From Gammaproteobacteria bacterium UBA5078 (GTDB taxonomy: Bacteria; Pseudomonadota; Gammaproteobacteria; Pseudomonadales; Pseudohongiellaceae), in the NCBI GenBank assembly GCA_002416505.1, contig DIAM01000019.1:1-57585 (forward strand): a stretch of 57,585 bases of DNA. Direction: 5' to 3'. This document shows positions 16,507-24,631 of the stretch, one piece after another (position 1 is the stretch's first letter; each line of letters opens with the position of its first letter). The notes under the pieces are model-generated. The model saw only the letters and a program-made list of their open reading frames with translations. It ran no database searches and was not told the origin of the DNA. The position numbers and the translations under genes were made by a program.

Positions 16507-17790
16507 TTAGTGGCCTCCATGTTGATGGGCTGGTGCGGGGCTATCCTCAGCGTCCACGGGAGTGGACAAGTGCTGCATGCCGTGACCTTGGGACTGACTC
16601 ATATTTTGCATATGCTGCATGTGTTGCGCGTGGTCATGTCCTTGCATCATGTGGCCTTGCCCCATTGCATCGGGCATCTGCCCGCGTACGGCGCTCTGTA
16701 ATTCATCGTTAGACATATTGTGCATGTTCATGCCGTTGAAGAAGGCGCTGCTTAGGCTGCCGAGGAAAACCCCGATATCTTGCACATCCTGATCGCTAAT
16801 GATGCGTCCGCTCTGCTGTGCCCCCATTCTGCGAATCGCGTCGTTCAAGGTCGCGACACTGCCATCGTGATAATAGGGCGCCGTCATCGCGACATTGTGT
16901 AATTGCGGTACTTTGAACACTAGGCGATCCTCCTCGCGCCCGCTTCTTGCCGCTAGCCCTTCTTCGCCGGGCAGCGCATATTGCAGCGCGGTAGTGAAGG
17001 AGCTCGCGATAGGCTGATAGGAGTTACCGCCGAGATTGATGCCGTTATGGCAGGAGACGCAGCCTAGCGCGTTGAAGCGAGCCTTGCCTTGCATTGCCTG
17101 CTCTGACAGGGCCTTGCTCTCGTCGTTGAGATAGTCATTGAAGGCCGAGTCCGTGCGCGTCATATCCTTGGTGTGTTGCGATAGGGCGTTGCCCAAGTTT
17201 GCTGCGCTGACCCCGTCGGGGTAGACCTCTTGGAACAGGGCTGTGTAGCGAGCGTCTTCCTTGAGTTGAGCGACTACCGCATTCAGATCGTGGCCCATCT
17301 CGAGAGGGTTGCTTATGGGCTCGAGGGACTGCGCATCGAGGTCGAACGCGCGCCCATCCCAGAATTGTCGAAAGTTGAATGCCGCATTGAACACGGTGGG
17401 AGTATTGCGTGGCCCACGCTCGCCATCGATGCCTCTGGCCATACTCATGCCATCGCTGCCACCCATCATGCCCATATGGCAACTATTGCAGGCCACCGTG
17501 CCATCGCGAGAGAGCGAGGTGTCGTGGAACAGGGCGAAACCGAGGTCGCGTTTCGCGGTGCTAGCGGGAAACTGCGCTAGAGAGGGGATCGGCCGGTAAG
17601 CCTCGTTGGCTAGGGGGTGGTCGGCATTGGCACCGATCCAAGACGCCTCGCCTTGGGCCTGCAGGAAGGCAGAGTAGTCTGCATCCATAGGCTCGGCCAT
17701 GGCGCTAACGCTGCCGAGTAGGCCTATAGAGAGTAGGGCGCTTGTAAGCCGCACTCGTATGTTTTGAGTCGCGCCGTTTTCATCGAACAT
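16507..17790 (-). CDS. Diheme cytochrome c peroxidase (MauG/CcpA family) with Met/His-rich tail
   Basis: A 427-residue exported diheme protein. The signal peptide ends SAMAEP; heme motifs are CNSCH (residues 101-105) and CVSCH (244-248), with the family segments RGPRNTPTVFNAAF, FWDGRA, NPLEMGH, FKVPQLHNVAMTAPYYHDG and LNDAIRRMG. Members reduce hydrogen peroxide or oxidise proteins (MauG type). The last 74 residues are unusual: 11 Met and 11 His, for example GHMMQGHDHAQHMQHMQNM, which suggests copper or other metal binding. The ATG at 17790 has AGGGAG five bases upstream; the GTG two codons earlier is less likely. First gene of a two-gene operon. Confidence 0.88.
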   Translation of the reverse strand: MFDENGATQNIRVRLTSALLSIGLLGSVSAMAEPMDADYSAFLQAQGEASWIGANADHPLANEAYRPIPSLAQFPASTAKRDLGFALFHDTSLSRDGTVACNSCHMGMMGGSDGMSMARGIDGERGPRNTPTVFNAAFNFRQFWDGRAFDLDAQSLEPISNPLEMGHDLNAVVAQLKEDARYTALFQEVYPDGVSAANLGNALSQHTKDMTRTDSAFNDYLNDESKALSEQAMQGKARFNALGCVSCHNGINLGGNSYQPIASSFTTALQYALPGEEGLAARSGREEDRLVFKVPQLHNVAMTAPYYHDGSVATLNDAIRRMGAQQSGRIISDQDVQDIGVFLGSLSSAFFNGMNMHNMSNDELQSAVRGQMPDAMGQGHMMQGHDHAQHMQHMQNMSQSQGHGMQHLSTPVDAEDSPAPAHQHGGH

Positions 17791-17813
17791 ATGCACTCCC
17801 TTAGTCTCGTTGA

Positions 17814-17938
17814 GGTGTAAGAATAATCCTTACACACAATGTCTATCTACAGTGTCATTATCCTCTAAATGGGTGCGCCGGTGTGGCTTTCCAATGCGAC
17901 ATGTTGTCGCACTCGGCCCGAACATTGATGTGCATCAA
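17814..17938. promoter_or_regulatory. Divergent control region with FNR/Anr-type box and a second palindrome
   Basis: TTGATGTGCATCAA at 17925-17938 is a perfect match to the FNR/Anr/Dnr consensus TTGAT-N4-ATCAA. TGCGACATGTTGTCGCA at 17895-17911 is a perfect 17-bp palindrome of unknown owner. GTGTAAG-N7-CTTACAC at 17814-17834 is a further inverted repeat. All lie between the divergent diheme peroxidase and monoheme lipoprotein genes, so both may respond to oxygen or nitric oxide. No strong -10 element was found at the expected distance on either side. Confidence 0.7.
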
Positions 17939-18030
17939 ACAAGCCCGGTTAAGCGATTGCGGTGTGTAGCGCTCGTGGTTCATACTGGAAGTGTTGATTA
18001 AAACATACGTTCCAATTATGGGAGAAGGCG

Positions 18031-18537
18031 ATGTCAATCATTCACAGCTACGCGGTACGAGGCATTCGAGCAGGTGTTGTGAGCCTAAGCCTTGTGCTAT
18101 TAACAGCGTGCTCTTCGCAGGAGGAAGAGACTACAACATTGCGCCTGCCCGTGAGTATCAACGAAGTAATGGCGTCGCTAGTTAACCACGCTGCCGATCC
18201 GATCTGGGTTGCGGCATGGCGGAATCCGCAAACCGATACGCAGTGGCGTGAGCTTGAACATTTGGCGAAGCAACTGGAAATTGGCGGCGCGCTGTTAGCG
18301 ATTCCCGGCACTGGTCCTATGGATGAGCAATGGACGTCGAACGCGGACTGGCGCAATTTTGCTGACCAACTAAGCCAAGCGGCAGCTCGGGCGGTCAACG
18401 CGGCGCGTGCGCGTGACGTGCAGCTTATAGCGCGCTCTGGAGACGAGATCGTAGATGTCTGTGAAGCATGCCACATCGCCTATAAACCAGACCTGCCGAC
18501 CATGAACATCTATGGGGAACTGTCGCCAAGACCCTAG
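18031..18537 (+). CDS. Monoheme c-type cytochrome lipoprotein
   Basis: A 168-residue lipoprotein: signal with lipobox LLTAC (Cys27), a helical body, and a C-terminal heme site CEACH at residues 144-148. A heme motif at the C-terminal end of a four-helix-like chain is the arrangement of cytochrome c' and cytochrome c556, where CxxCH lies in the last helix. The conserved-looking WVAAWRNPQTDTQW replaces the usual N-terminal ligand region, so it may be five-coordinate. GGGAGAAGGCG precedes the ATG. It is divergent from the diheme peroxidase operon across the FNR-type box and may donate electrons to it. Confidence 0.8.
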   Translation: MSIIHSYAVRGIRAGVVSLSLVLLTACSSQEEETTTLRLPVSINEVMASLVNHAADPIWVAAWRNPQTDTQWRELEHLAKQLEIGGALLAIPGTGPMDEQWTSNADWRNFADQLSQAAARAVNAARARDVQLIARSGDEIVDVCEACHIAYKPDLPTMNIYGELSPRP

Positions 18538-18601
18538 TTCGTCTCGCGGCCCTCGTGTTGCATACTAGTGTTTGAGTAAAACTGCCAGTTGGAGTTCAAT
18601 A

Positions 18602-18618
18602 CCTCCCTGCAAAGGAGG
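18602..18618 (+). promoter_or_regulatory. Hairpin covering the ribosome-binding site
   Basis: CCTCC, loop CTGCAAA, GGAGG: the right arm is the Shine-Dalgarno sequence of the serine hydrolase gene at 18624. Pairing would hide the ribosome-binding site, so it could act as a translation switch. Confidence 0.4.
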
Positions 18619-18623
18619 GTTTT

Positions 18624-19817
18624 ATGACAATCAATACACTAACTACAACGCGGCAGTGGGCACTAAGCCTGATGCTTGTAGTCGCTCCACTTAGCGCTGC
18701 GGCGCAACAGGCGCGATGGGTCGACCCCGCGCAAGATCTCGCCAACCTGCCCACCACCGGTGGGCTTCTGACCCGAACGGGTGACGCGCAGATCATCAGC
18801 TTCCGCAATATTCCCGCCATGGCCGCTACGCGCACCATCGAGGCGGGGGAGTACACGCTGGAACTCCCGTCCAGCCCTGTCGATTTCGCAGACCTTCACT
18901 ATCAAGTCGATGGCACGCACTACAGCCTAGACGAGTTCATGATTCACAACGATATAGCCGGGCTGTTAGTCCTCAAGGACGGCAAGAATGTGTTGGAGCG
19001 CTATGGGTTAGGCAACGACGAAGATAGCCTGTGGGTATCGTTTTCCATGGCAAAGTCGGTGGTGTCGATGCTAACGGGCGCCGCCATTAAGGATGGGTAT
19101 ATTGGCAGTGTCGACGACATGGTGACCGATTATCTGCCGCAGATGAAGGGTTCCGCCTACGATCAGGTGTCCATTCGTAACGTCTTGCAGATGGCCTCTG
19201 GCGTGCAATGGAACGAGGACTACACCGATCCGAATTCGGATGTTGCCAGCTCCCCTGGCAACTTAGTCGAACTGTTTCGATTTCTTGGTGCCAAGGAGCG
19301 AGTGGCTGCTCCCGGCGAGAAGTTCAATTACAACACGGGCGAGACCAATCTCGCCGGCGCCATCTTGCGAGCGGCCATTGGGAATAATCTGTCGACCTAT
19401 CTTACCCATAAGATATGGCAGCCATTCGGCATGGAGTCCGATGCCACTTGGCAGACTCATGGCCTAGGCAATGGCGAGCTCGGTGGTTGCTGCATCAATG
19501 CGACACTGCGTGATTTCGGACGACTGGGGCTCTTCGCGATGGGCGCAGGCGTCTTGGCCGATGGCACGCAGGTTATGCCACCGAACTGGATGCAGGAATC
19601 TACCCAACCCTCCAAGGACAGCGCGCAGTACGGCTATCTCTGGTGGCTGGAGGCCAATGGTGTCTATCGTGCCAGCGGTATCTTCGGGCAGGGAATCTAT
19701 ATCAACCCCGCGAACAATCTTGTGGTGGTAGCGCTGAGCGCTTGGAGAACCGCGCAAGGAGCGGAGTATGCCGCACATCGCGATGCCCTATTTCGCGCGC
19801 TCGACGAGGCCCTTTAA
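18624..19817 (+). CDS. Exported serine hydrolase, class C beta-lactamase fold
   Basis: A 397-residue periplasmic enzyme of the beta-lactamase/penicillin-binding class C superfamily. After the signal (residues 1-28) come SMAK (Ser141, Lys144; SxxK) and YNTG in EKFNYNTGETN (YxN), with GYLWWLEANGVYRASGIFGQGIYINP near the C-terminus supplying the third motif as in 6-aminohexanoate-dimer hydrolase-like members. It is probably an esterase or amidase rather than a true beta-lactamase. GGAGGG lies 6 bases before the ATG. A repeat cluster follows its stop. Confidence 0.85.
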   Translation: MTINTLTTTRQWALSLMLVVAPLSAAAQQARWVDPAQDLANLPTTGGLLTRTGDAQIISFRNIPAMAATRTIEAGEYTLELPSSPVDFADLHYQVDGTHYSLDEFMIHNDIAGLLVLKDGKNVLERYGLGNDEDSLWVSFSMAKSVVSMLTGAAIKDGYIGSVDDMVTDYLPQMKGSAYDQVSIRNVLQMASGVQWNEDYTDPNSDVASSPGNLVELFRFLGAKERVAAPGEKFNYNTGETNLAGAILRAAIGNNLSTYLTHKIWQPFGMESDATWQTHGLGNGELGGCCINATLRDFGRLGLFAMGAGVLADGTQVMPPNWMQESTQPSKDSAQYGYLWWLEANGVYRASGIFGQGIYINPANNLVVVALSAWRTAQGAEYAAHRDALFRALDEAL

Positions 19818-19826
19818 CACCCGCGC

Positions 19827-19923
19827 GATCAAAGGGGGTCGATCAAAGGGGTCAGAGTAACTTGAAAATCGATCAAAGGGGTCAGAGTAACTTAAAAATC
19901 AAATTACTCTGACCCCTTTGATC
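19827..19923. repeat. Palindromic repeat cluster, copy 6
   Basis: GATCAAAGGGGGTC, then two left arms in tandem (each GATCAAAGGGGTCAGAGTAA with AACTTGAAAATC and AACTTAAAAATC), then one right arm. It lies between the serine hydrolase stop and arsR. Confidence 0.88.
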
Positions 19924-19962
19924 GACCTTTTTGGTCGGACCGTCGAGCTGCGTAAGAAGTTG

Positions 19963-20005
19963 TTGACTTCTCTCTAACGTGTCCACTATTCTAGACATAT
20001 GGACA
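19963..20005 (+). promoter_or_regulatory. arsR promoter and candidate operator
   Basis: TTGACT (19963-19968) and TATTCT (19987-19992) are 18 bases apart. The expected transcription start falls at about the ATG (19999), and no Shine-Dalgarno sequence is present, so arsR may be leaderless. The inverted repeat TGTCCA-N14-TGGACA (19980-20005) spans the -10 region and start codon and is a candidate site for ArsR itself. Confidence 0.55.
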
Positions 20006-20364
20006 TTAAGCGAACGCTCATCATTTTCGACGCCCTCTCTCAGGAAACCCGCCTGCGCGCCTTCCGCCTCCTTGTTGAGGCTGGCAGGGGGGGCATGGCC
20101 GCTGGCGCACTAAGTGAGGCTTTGGGTATTCCTCATAACACGCTCTCTTTTCACCTTAATCACCTTGCCAACGCCGGCGTCGTGGGCTCTCGCAAGCAGG
20201 GTCGTTCGGTAATCTATTCGGCAAATTTCCAAGTCGTTCAAGACCTCATCGGTTTCATGGTCAAGGACTGCTGTAGCGCGGAATTCGCCAGCATAAAGGA
20301 AGACAAGAAAACTGGATGTTCCACAATCGAGTTGAAGAACTGCTGCGGAACTAGCGCAGCCTGA
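19999..20364 (+). CDS. arsR: ArsR-family arsenic-type metalloregulator
   Basis: A 121-residue winged-helix repressor of the ArsR/SmtB family. LSQETRLRAFRLLVEAG is the first helix pair, ALGIPHNTLSFHLNHLANAG the recognition helix region, and GRSVIYSANF the wing. Cys pairs lie at the C-terminus (Cys91-Cys92, Cys115-Cys116, plus Cys107), the layout of ArsR types that bind As(III) outside the DNA-binding helix. It probably represses itself and the following C-As lyase gene. The intergenic gap of 27 nt suggests one operon. Confidence 0.9.
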   Translation: MDIKRTLIIFDALSQETRLRAFRLLVEAGRGGMAAGALSEALGIPHNTLSFHLNHLANAGVVGSRKQGRSVIYSANFQVVQDLIGFMVKDCCSAEFASIKEDKKTGCSTIELKNCCGTSAA

Positions 20365-20391
20365 TCGTAAATAATGTAGAGGACTGTCACC

Positions 20392-20865
20392 ATGAAGCGA
20401 ATGCATATACACGTTGGCGTTAAAAGCATTGATGAGGGCATTAAGTTTTACTCTGCCTTGTTCGGCGCCGCTCCTAGCAAGAGCAAGGAAGACTACGCGA
20501 AATGGATGCTGGATGATCCGCGCATAAATTTTGCAATCTCGACTCGCGCTAAGCAGGGTGTCGATCACCTGGGCCTGCAAGTCGAAGACGATATCGAGCT
20601 CGAGGAGTTGCACCAACGCCTGCAAGACGCTGACATGGCGATTTTCGACGAGGGCGATACCGTTTGCTGCTATGCCCGCTCTAGTAAAGCGTGGGTAAAA
20701 GACCCCTCGGGCGTCGCCTGGGAGTCTTTTAAGACCATGGCAGACGCGCAGTTGTTCTCCGAAGAGGAGGCTAAGTCCGAAGAGGCCGCCTGTTGTACCC
20801 CAGAGACCAAGGGCAAGCCTAACTGCTGCGTCCCTTCGGAGAAGACCGCTGGCTGCTGCGACTAA
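20392..20865 (+). CDS. arsI: ArsI-type C-As lyase (glyoxalase fold)
   Basis: A 157-residue VOC/glyoxalase-fold protein. RMHIHVGVKSIDEGIKFYSA opens the fold with its first metal ligand His (His5 or His7), VDHLGLQV gives His59 and VAWES gives Glu111; Cys92-Cys93 in TVCCYARSSKAW form the substrate-binding pair of ArsI (also called CadI-like). ArsI cleaves the carbon-arsenic bond of trivalent organoarsenicals using Fe(II) and oxygen. The tail has three more Cys pairs (134-135, 145-146, 155-156). Past the stop the same frame continues for 13 codons to another Cys-Cys, so the tail may have been longer. Confidence 0.88.
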   Translation: MKRMHIHVGVKSIDEGIKFYSALFGAAPSKSKEDYAKWMLDDPRINFAISTRAKQGVDHLGLQVEDDIELEELHQRLQDADMAIFDEGDTVCCYARSSKAWVKDPSGVAWESFKTMADAQLFSEEEAKSEEAACCTPETKGKPNCCVPSEKTAGCCD

Positions 20866-21002
20866 GTAGAGGAGATAGCCGAATCTGTCGAGGGCTGTTG
20901 CGCCTGAAGCCAAGGGCATGTTCTGAGAGGGTGCAAGCCCTTGAAATATAGCCCAAGACCACTTTCTTGCAGCCTCGTTGCGTCAGATGATGCACGCAGT
21001 AG

Positions 21003-21040
21003 TTGACATTGGTTCTCAAATGATAATAATTCTCATTATT
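21003..21040 (+). promoter_or_regulatory. Fur box and promoter of the TonB receptor
   Basis: GATAATAATTCTCATTATT at 21022-21040 matches the 19-bp Fur consensus at about 15 positions. TTGACA (21003-21008) and an AT-rich -10 (around 21024-21030) overlap it, so iron-loaded Fur would block this promoter. Confidence 0.75.
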
Positions 21041-21065
21041 ATTAAATTATCATTTGGAGCGCTCT

Positions 21066-23423
21066 ATGTTCACTGTTCACCCTAAGCCGTATCTTCTCTG
21101 TAGCCTTTCTGCCGCCATAGCGCTGGCTACATTCAATGTCATTGCGGCTGACGACCACCCAGTGCAAGAGATTGTCGTAACTGCCTCTGGTTTCGAGCAG
21201 AAAATCACCGATGCACCCGCGAGTATCTCCGTGATCTCTCAAGAAGAGATTCTGACACGGCCCCATGTCAATCTACTGGATATGCTCAAATACCAAGAGG
21301 GTGTCGATATTGGGACTAGTCGTGACAAGACCGGACAGGGCAGTGTGAGTATGCGCGGGCTTACCGGCGAGTACACCCTATATCTTATCGATGGCAAGCG
21401 TCAGAACAACCATGGCGATATCTATCCCAATAACTTTGGTGGTAACGCTTTCGGCCATATGCCCCCGGCGGAGTCCATCGAGCGCATAGAGGTGATACGT
21501 GGCCCAGCCTCGACACTCTATGGCGCCGATGCCCTAGGTGGTGTGATCAATATCATCACGAAGAAGGTTGCCGATCGCTGGATCGGTTCGGCAACTCTCA
21601 GTGGTACGATGCAGGAGAATGATCAATTCGGTGAAGATAGGCAGGGGGAGTTCTCCTTAACTGGACCGCTAATTGCGAATACTCTCTCCCTTGGTATCCG
21701 CGGCAGTTTCTATGAATCGGACCCTTCATCTCCAGAGCTTAAACCCGCTATCGACCCGAATGGCGATGCCCATACCCGTAGCGTCGGTTTCGGCGGGGGT
21801 GGGAAAACAGTGGACAGTGAGACTCAGGAATACGGCGTAAGTCTCACTTATACTCCGAATCAGAGCAACACCATCCGTTTCGATTACGACAGCTCCGAAC
21901 AGGTCTATGACAATACCCCGTTCACCAATCCGATTACCGGCGATATAAGCTACCCCTTGGGTACCAAGGACAATATTGCTGCCCTGTGGCAGGCACGCAG
22001 CGGTAAGGTCAATCCAAGAGCCGGTTACGCCGAGGATCAGCAGTTCAACCGTGATTGGTGGTCCCTGAGTCACGAAGGCGAATGGGGATTCGGTACCAGT
22101 TCTATCTCTTTAGCCTATGTCGATACAGCGAACGAGGGTCGCACACTACCACTTTCCGTTGACGAGCGACTTCTGCTTCAAGATATGTTCGATGGTAATG
22201 GCGCTTATGCGGGGATGAGCGAAGAGGAGCGTCGTGATCTAGCCGAGAACACATTCCTGCCGCGACCAGATCGTCCGCTGGACAGCAGTCAATATACGTT
22301 GGATGCCAACATTAATATTCCATTGGACGCCTTCGGTAGTCACATTCTACTCATCGGCGGGCAAATAATTGATGGTGAGCTTGAAGATGGTGTGTTCGGG
22401 CTCGAGAGCAATCAACCAGGCGGAGTTCAAGATCAGGAAATGTACTCGCTGTTCATCGAAGATAGCTGGACCCCCGTCACTCCCTTCACGCTCACCGCCG
22501 GTATACGCTATGACGAGCACGACGTGTTCGGTAGCCAGATTTCACCGCGTCTATATGGTGTTTATACTCTGAACGATTCGTGGACGGTGAAGGGCGGCGT
22601 CAGCACTGGTTATAAGACACCGCAGACGACCGACCTCTACGACGGCATCACCGGTTTCGGTGGTCAGGGGACATCTCCTTTCGCCGGTAATCCAGATCTT
22701 AAACCAGAGACCAGCGTAAACAGTGAGATTGCGTTGTACTGGAATGGCTTTTCCGGGCAAAACGTCAACGTCACTTATTTCAACACGACGTTCGAGGACA
22801 AGATTGCCAGCGGCGATACCGTTTTCAGCTGCCTAGCCACCGCTGGCGCACGGCCCTGCGTAAATCTAGGGGCGTATGACTCATTGGGCTATTCGACCTA
22901 TCGACAGAAGATCAATATCGATGAGGTCGATATCAAGGGTGTTGAGCTGGCGGGGCGTTATCCAATCGGTGATAGCTGGACCTTGAGCGCTAACTACACG
23001 TGGACAGACAGCGAGCAGAAAAGCGGCCCAGAGGTCGGCAGGCCGCTCACCAACACTGCGGAGCATATGCTCAATGCAACGCTCGATTGGCATGTGCTAG
23101 AAAACCTAACGCTGAGTTTGCAGTCGGAGCTTAGGTCGGACCGTTATCGAGGTTGGAACACCGTGCTCGATGAGGCGCAGTATTACGAGCAATACGATCT
23201 GTGGAACTTAGGCCTTCGTTATAAGGTGAATGAGAGTGTTACCCTGTTTGGGCGCGTCAATAATCTGCTCAACGAAGACTTCACCACCTACAGCACCGCA
23301 TTCGTAGACTTGGACGGCAACGGGGTCTTCGATGCGGACTCGGATGAGGTGCAGTTTACCGACCACTACAACGTGATGGCCGCGAGCCGCAACTTTTGGC
23401 TTAGCATGCAGGTGTCGTTCTAG
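21066..23423 (+). CDS. TonB-dependent receptor, Fur-controlled, probable siderophore or iron-complex receptor
   Basis: A 785-residue outer-membrane receptor. The signal peptide ends VIAADD, and VQEIVVTASGFEQKI contains the TonB box. The plug shows ISVISQEEILTR, GLTGEYTLYLIDGKRQ, IERIEVIRGPASTLYG and ALGGVINIITKK, as in FepA/CirA-like receptors; the barrel has GYKTPQTTDLYDG, NPDLKPETSVNSEIALYW and an NLxNEDFTTY late strand, ending in Phe. The ATG at 21066 has GGAG six bases upstream; the TTG at 21054 is less likely. With the Fur box it probably imports ferric siderophores, powered by the TonB2 operon at 31.5-36.5 kb. Confidence 0.92.
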   Translation: MFTVHPKPYLLCSLSAAIALATFNVIAADDHPVQEIVVTASGFEQKITDAPASISVISQEEILTRPHVNLLDMLKYQEGVDIGTSRDKTGQGSVSMRGLTGEYTLYLIDGKRQNNHGDIYPNNFGGNAFGHMPPAESIERIEVIRGPASTLYGADALGGVINIITKKVADRWIGSATLSGTMQENDQFGEDRQGEFSLTGPLIANTLSLGIRGSFYESDPSSPELKPAIDPNGDAHTRSVGFGGGGKTVDSETQEYGVSLTYTPNQSNTIRFDYDSSEQVYDNTPFTNPITGDISYPLGTKDNIAALWQARSGKVNPRAGYAEDQQFNRDWWSLSHEGEWGFGTSSISLAYVDTANEGRTLPLSVDERLLLQDMFDGNGAYAGMSEEERRDLAENTFLPRPDRPLDSSQYTLDANINIPLDAFGSHILLIGGQIIDGELEDGVFGLESNQPGGVQDQEMYSLFIEDSWTPVTPFTLTAGIRYDEHDVFGSQISPRLYGVYTLNDSWTVKGGVSTGYKTPQTTDLYDGITGFGGQGTSPFAGNPDLKPETSVNSEIALYWNGFSGQNVNVTYFNTTFEDKIASGDTVFSCLATAGARPCVNLGAYDSLGYSTYRQKINIDEVDIKGVELAGRYPIGDSWTLSANYTWTDSEQKSGPEVGRPLTNTAEHMLNATLDWHVLENLTLSLQSELRSDRYRGWNTVLDEAQYYEQYDLWNLGLRYKVNESVTLFGRVNNLLNEDFTTYSTAFVDLDGNGVFDADSDEVQFTDHYNVMAASRNFWLSMQVSF

Positions 23424-23424
23424 G

Positions 23425-23527
23425 GATCAACGGGATCAAAGGGGTAATCAAAGGGGTCAGAGTAACTTGAAATTCAAGTTACTCTGACCCCTTTGATCAA
23501 ATTCAAGTTACTCTGACCCCTTTGATC
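23425..23527. repeat. Palindromic repeat cluster, copy 7, entering the mscS stop
   Basis: Complete palindrome followed by an extra right arm, between two convergent genes. The extra arm covers 23508-23527 and encodes the last codons of the MscS gene on the minus strand (SKGSE, then TAA). Confidence 0.9.
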
Positions 23528-24377
23528 GCGTGGGCCTCTTCGTTTTTGGTGGTTTGTTCTTGAGTTCAACCTCGTAATACACCGCCGCCATCCATTCTCT
23601 GTAGCTGGCGTCTAGCTTGCTGATCTCTTGGACAACCTCCTGTCGAAAGGATTGCTCGATTGGTGCGCCCCTGCCGGGCCAAATGCGAAACTTGATGCGC
23701 AGATAGCGGCGCCCGGCGCTCGTTTGCTTGATGCCTTCTATGCTGGGCTTGGTGACCAGAATGCCAGGGAACTGCTCGTAAACGCCATTCGCGATGAGAG
23801 TAAGCCGATCGACGAGGCCTGCGTCATCATGCTCTGGCAGCGTGATATCGGCGATACAGTGTATATAGCCGCGATTGTAGTTGATCACGTTTGTGACTAG
23901 GCGGTTGGGCACCACCACCCTAGCGCCGAGCGGGTTCTCGATCTCCAGAAAGCGTAAACCGATGTTCTTCACCACCCCCACCTGGCCGCCAATCTCCACC
24001 ATATCGCCGATATCGTAAATATTGGAGAAGATCGCGGTAAGGCCAGACACGATGTCCTGCACTAAGCCTTGCGAACCGAAACCGACCGCCAGCCCGATAA
24101 TCGAGGCGCTAGCCAGATAGCCGGCAATGGGCACGCCGAGTTCGCTCAGGGCAACCCCGACTCCGGCAAAGTAGATGAAGAATATGGATGAGCTGGAGAG
24201 CAGGCTTATCAGCGAAACCGTCTTGCGATAATTACGCTCGCTCGAATGAATTATAGCGTAAGAGGAGACGCTTCTGATTACGGAAACTAGTGCGTGGGCG
24301 GCAATCGCGACGGCAAGTAAAAGCAGTAAGCGTTGGGTGGAATCTAAGCTAGCTGTCCAATTCTGTAATGCCTGCAT
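23508..24377 (-). CDS. Small mechanosensitive channel, MscS family
   Basis: A 289-residue inner-membrane protein of the MscS superfamily. Three helices at the N-terminus (about 15-45, 55-80 and a pore-lining segment around 85-110 with GYLASASIIGLAVGFGSQGLVQDIVSG) precede the conserved MscS beta-domain DIGDMVEIGGQVGVVKNIGLRFLEIE and VVVPNRLVTN. It releases osmolytes on membrane stretch. The C-terminus (KRPTRSKGSE) is partly read from the inserted repeat, so the original stop has probably been replaced. Confidence 0.9.
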   Translation of the reverse strand: MQALQNWTASLDSTQRLLLLLAVAIAAHALVSVIRSVSSYAIIHSSERNYRKTVSLISLLSSSSIFFIYFAGVGVALSELGVPIAGYLASASIIGLAVGFGSQGLVQDIVSGLTAIFSNIYDIGDMVEIGGQVGVVKNIGLRFLEIENPLGARVVVPNRLVTNVINYNRGYIHCIADITLPEHDDAGLVDRLTLIANGVYEQFPGILVTKPSIEGIKQTSAGRRYLRIKFRIWPGRGAPIEQSFRQEVVQEISKLDASYREWMAAVYYEVELKNKPPKTKRPTRSKGSE

Positions 24378-24631
24378 AGGGTATTTTGCTGTCGTCCTAA
24401 AAAAGCCGAATTTGGATTCTACGTGATATGTCCTTGTGCCGTCAGTAGTTGTGTGGCGAGCGGCCTGGGAAAACTCGATCGAGTCGAGAGACCGAATTCT
24501 GAACGAGGCTCATACGCAATAAAAGACTGCTACAATTCTCTACCAGCAGCGTCGGTGCCATTACGGGGAAATCGCGGGCAACCCTACTGTCTACTTTCCC
24601 GGCTTGGCATCAAGGAATAAGGAGTGCATCG

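Noticed and set aside
18624..19817. A true beta-lactamase
   Set aside because: SxxK and YxN are present, but the third motif and overall pattern fit esterase or amidase members better.
20110..20919. 269-codon minus-strand frame over arsR and arsI as a gene
   Set aside because: It is a shadow of the two clearly recognisable genes on the plus strand.
24470..24490. CTCGATCGAG upstream of nnrS as an NsrR or FNR site
   Set aside because: It does not match either consensus; a short palindrome of this kind is expected by chance.
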